Shown here in pieces: positions 22,589-24,039 of a stretch of DNA of 24,039 nt. Source of the DNA: Methanobacteriota archaeon (lineage in GTDB: Archaea > Hydrothermarchaeota > Hydrothermarchaeia > Hydrothermarchaeales > BMS3B). The translations under genes and the position numbers were made by a program. How positions within the stretch are numbered: position 1 is the stretch's first letter; the number at the start of each line of letters is the position of its first letter. The notes beneath the pieces were generated by a model. The model saw only the letters and a program-made list of their open reading frames with translations, was not told where the DNA came from and did not search any database. The stretch is taken from positions 1-24,039 of the forward strand of contig QIGD01000005.1 of NCBI GenBank assembly GCA_003229935.1. The letters are read 5' to 3'.

Positions 22589-23963
22589 TTAGCTTACCTT
22601 TTCTGTCAGGTATCCTTTATTGCCAGAATATGTAATTAAGCCAATCGACTTTAAATCGTAGAAGGACTTATATCCCTCATCAATGTTATCAATTTTTGGT
22701 TGGTCTAAGAGGTTACGAAAAACACCAATATCTTTTTTAGGATGCTGCTGAGGAGTAAAGGTATCTCGATTATCAAACGGTTGTACTCTACCAGTTCTGA
22801 CATGCCCTCATTTTTTAATTCTACCAATCTATTTCTAGTTGGCAAATTTGCAACTTGAAACCAACTGATAAGGCATTTGGCATAAGTACGCCATGTTTCT
22901 TCTGAAAATGAAGTACCCCTGGGAATGTTATTTAAAGTAGATACTATCTCAGCAATTCTGATTTCTTTGCTTTCAAATCAACTATTGCCATTCTTTCTGC
23001 CAAGGTTGAACGTTTTGATTCTTCATTGTATATTTTTTCGCATATAGTGGAATTAGTACTTACTAGGAGATTAGGTGTATTATTCTTTTCCCAATATTCT
23101 ACTATGACTTTCTTTGATTGAGTAATAACCCATAAGGGAAATAAGAACTGTGAGGCATGGACTCGACGTTTATCCGGGTCCATGTTTGATACATCTCTTA
23201 CTACAACTTTTGCTTCATCAGGATTTTTCTCATATTTTACTATTTCAAATCCTTGAGACGCTAAGCTAGCAGTAAAATTTAGAAATTCCGCTTCATCTCT
23301 TACTTCAGCAGATGGAGAAAATTTATTTATTTCCTTTATGTTATCTACAAAGAACAGACTATCTGCCAATTTTAAAGCTCTATACACATTTAAAATAGTA
23401 TACAAAACTTGCAGAAGTTCGTTCCTAGAGAGCTGAATCTTTTTTGTATTTGGTGCTTTCCCATACCAACAAACAATTTTATTGTTTTCAATTTTTGCTG
23501 TATGATGGTAAACAATATTTCGCCATTGATTCAGTCTGATTTTCCATGGCGGTGGCATGAAAAGGTCAGCATATCCACTTGTTTGAATCAATTCTCTTAC
23601 AATTGTTCCTAAATCTAAGGAATCAATCTCTTCTAAGGTAACTTTAATTCCTGTTGTAATTTTTATTTGATGAAGAAGGGCCTTCAAATAAGGTTTTGTT
23701 ACACCTTCAATAATGTCTCCGATATTCCTAAGAGATTCGCGTAAAAACTCTTCAATTTCAAGAGCATTTTTATTTTGTTCCAAATGGAGAATACTCCAGT
23801 ATTCCGATAAGCTTTGAGAAATTTGAGGCTGCCACAGTGCACATGACTCAAAACAACTTTGTGGATCTTTACTTTTTGCTAAACGATATGTAAATAGGCA
23901 TTTTTTAAACATTTCAAATAACAATTTGTTTTTCTTAAGCTTCAGTAGGTTTATGACAAACAT
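22589..23963 (-). pseudogene. Frameshifted gene with a HEPN-like RNxxxH motif
   Basis: A gene of about 430-450 codons in three frame pieces. Piece 1 (23963 or ATG 23912 down to 22944) contains NALEIEEFLRESLRNIGDI, then LNQWRNIVYHHTAKIENNKI with R148-N149-x3-H153, the R-x4-H motif of HEPN ribonuclease domains, inside a helix-rich block. A stop at 22944 interrupts it; one frame over, AEIVSTLNNIPRGTSFSEET and WRTYAKCLISWFQVANLP continue. After another change, QPFDNRDTFTPQQHPKKDIG, VFRNLLDQPKIDNIDEGYKS and FYDLKSIGLITYSGNKGYLT end at TAA 22589. The coherent, protein-like text across frames shows recent damage or sequencing indels. Homology is not recognised beyond the HEPN-like motif. The first 17 codons may derive from the IS-like end at 23973-23992. 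Confidence 0.7.
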
Positions 23964-23972
23964 AGCAGAAAA

Positions 23973-23992
23973 CCAACGACTTTAGTCGTTGG
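23973..23992 (-). repeat. IS200/IS605-type terminal hairpin 5 (solo)
   Basis: Perfect palindrome ccaacgactttagtcgttgg (20 nt). On the minus strand it reads gcattcatccaacgactaaagtcgttggttttctgc, close to known IS200/IS605 left ends (from memory). It sits 10 nt upstream of the frameshifted HEPN-like gene, where a transposase would normally begin. Confidence 0.65.
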
Positions 23993-24039
23993 ATGAATGC
24001 GTTACTGTATAATGAATATTAAATTTTAATCTAATGATG

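Noticed and set aside
22393..22635. 80-codon plus-strand frame in the AT-rich tail
   Set aside because: No ribosome-binding site or promoter at the expected place, odd F/L-rich composition, and its end overlaps the coherent minus-strand remnant ending at 22589.

Overview
The window looks like a chromosomal segment of an AT-rich euryarchaeon, from the methanogen, ANME or Archaeoglobi side of the tree. This rests on archaeal TATA boxes about 26 nt upstream of several start codons, GGTGA/GGAGG ribosome-binding sites with some TTG and GTG starts, an archaeal 7S (SRP) RNA, and archaeal families: a free-standing ACT protein beside homoserine dehydrogenase, DUF531, a small Toprim protein, AbrB-PhoU proteins, an HTH_10 regulator, tandem RAM domains and a DUF1998 helicase. 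The exact lineage cannot be settled from this sequence.

Layout. 1-84: the C-terminal tail of a TnpB-like gene ending in an IS200/IS605 hairpin. 187-5602: one plus-strand cluster of an unknown gene, ACT regulator, homoserine dehydrogenase, purS, purL (broken or split) and purQ. 5647-5960: SRP RNA, followed by a second IS200/IS605-type hairpin. 6277-6840: a PAP2 lipid phosphatase. 6845-10582: a minus-strand run of homoserine kinase, a GT-C-like membrane protein, a DUF531 fusion and a Toprim protein. 10649-11800: dapL, divergent from that run. 11818-13553: a minus-strand pair of a PCP_red-CGGC redox protein and a 12-helix haem-copper-like membrane protein. 13554-16760: regulators and small genes (HTH_10 regulator, 39-aa zinc-ribbon protein, tandem RAM protein, small winged helix) mixed with hairpin scars and a decayed PhoU paralogue. 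16858-21903: intact AbrB-PhoU, DUF1998 helicase, a 3-TM protein and argG. 21904-24039: an AT-rich accessory tail holding a frameshifted gene with a HEPN-like RNxxxH motif.

How the genes fit together. Two themes dominate the core: amino-acid synthesis from the aspartate family (homoserine dehydrogenase with its ACT partner, ThrB, DapL) plus arginine (ArgG), and the fourth step of purine synthesis (PurS, PurL, PurQ). The CGGC protein and the haem-copper-like membrane protein overlap by one base and probably act together in a redox or metal role.

The most notable observations are: (a) the membrane protein at 12375-13553 repeats three times, at about 124-residue spacing, a signature I associate with transmembrane helix 10 of haem-copper oxidase subunit I; (b) purL is interrupted at one point; (c) a PhoU paralogue is decaying with an IS-type hairpin inside it; (d) five solo IS200/IS605-type hairpins occur with no transposase body visible in the window; (e) there are small genes, including a 39-aa CxxC/CxxC protein with a well-placed promoter.
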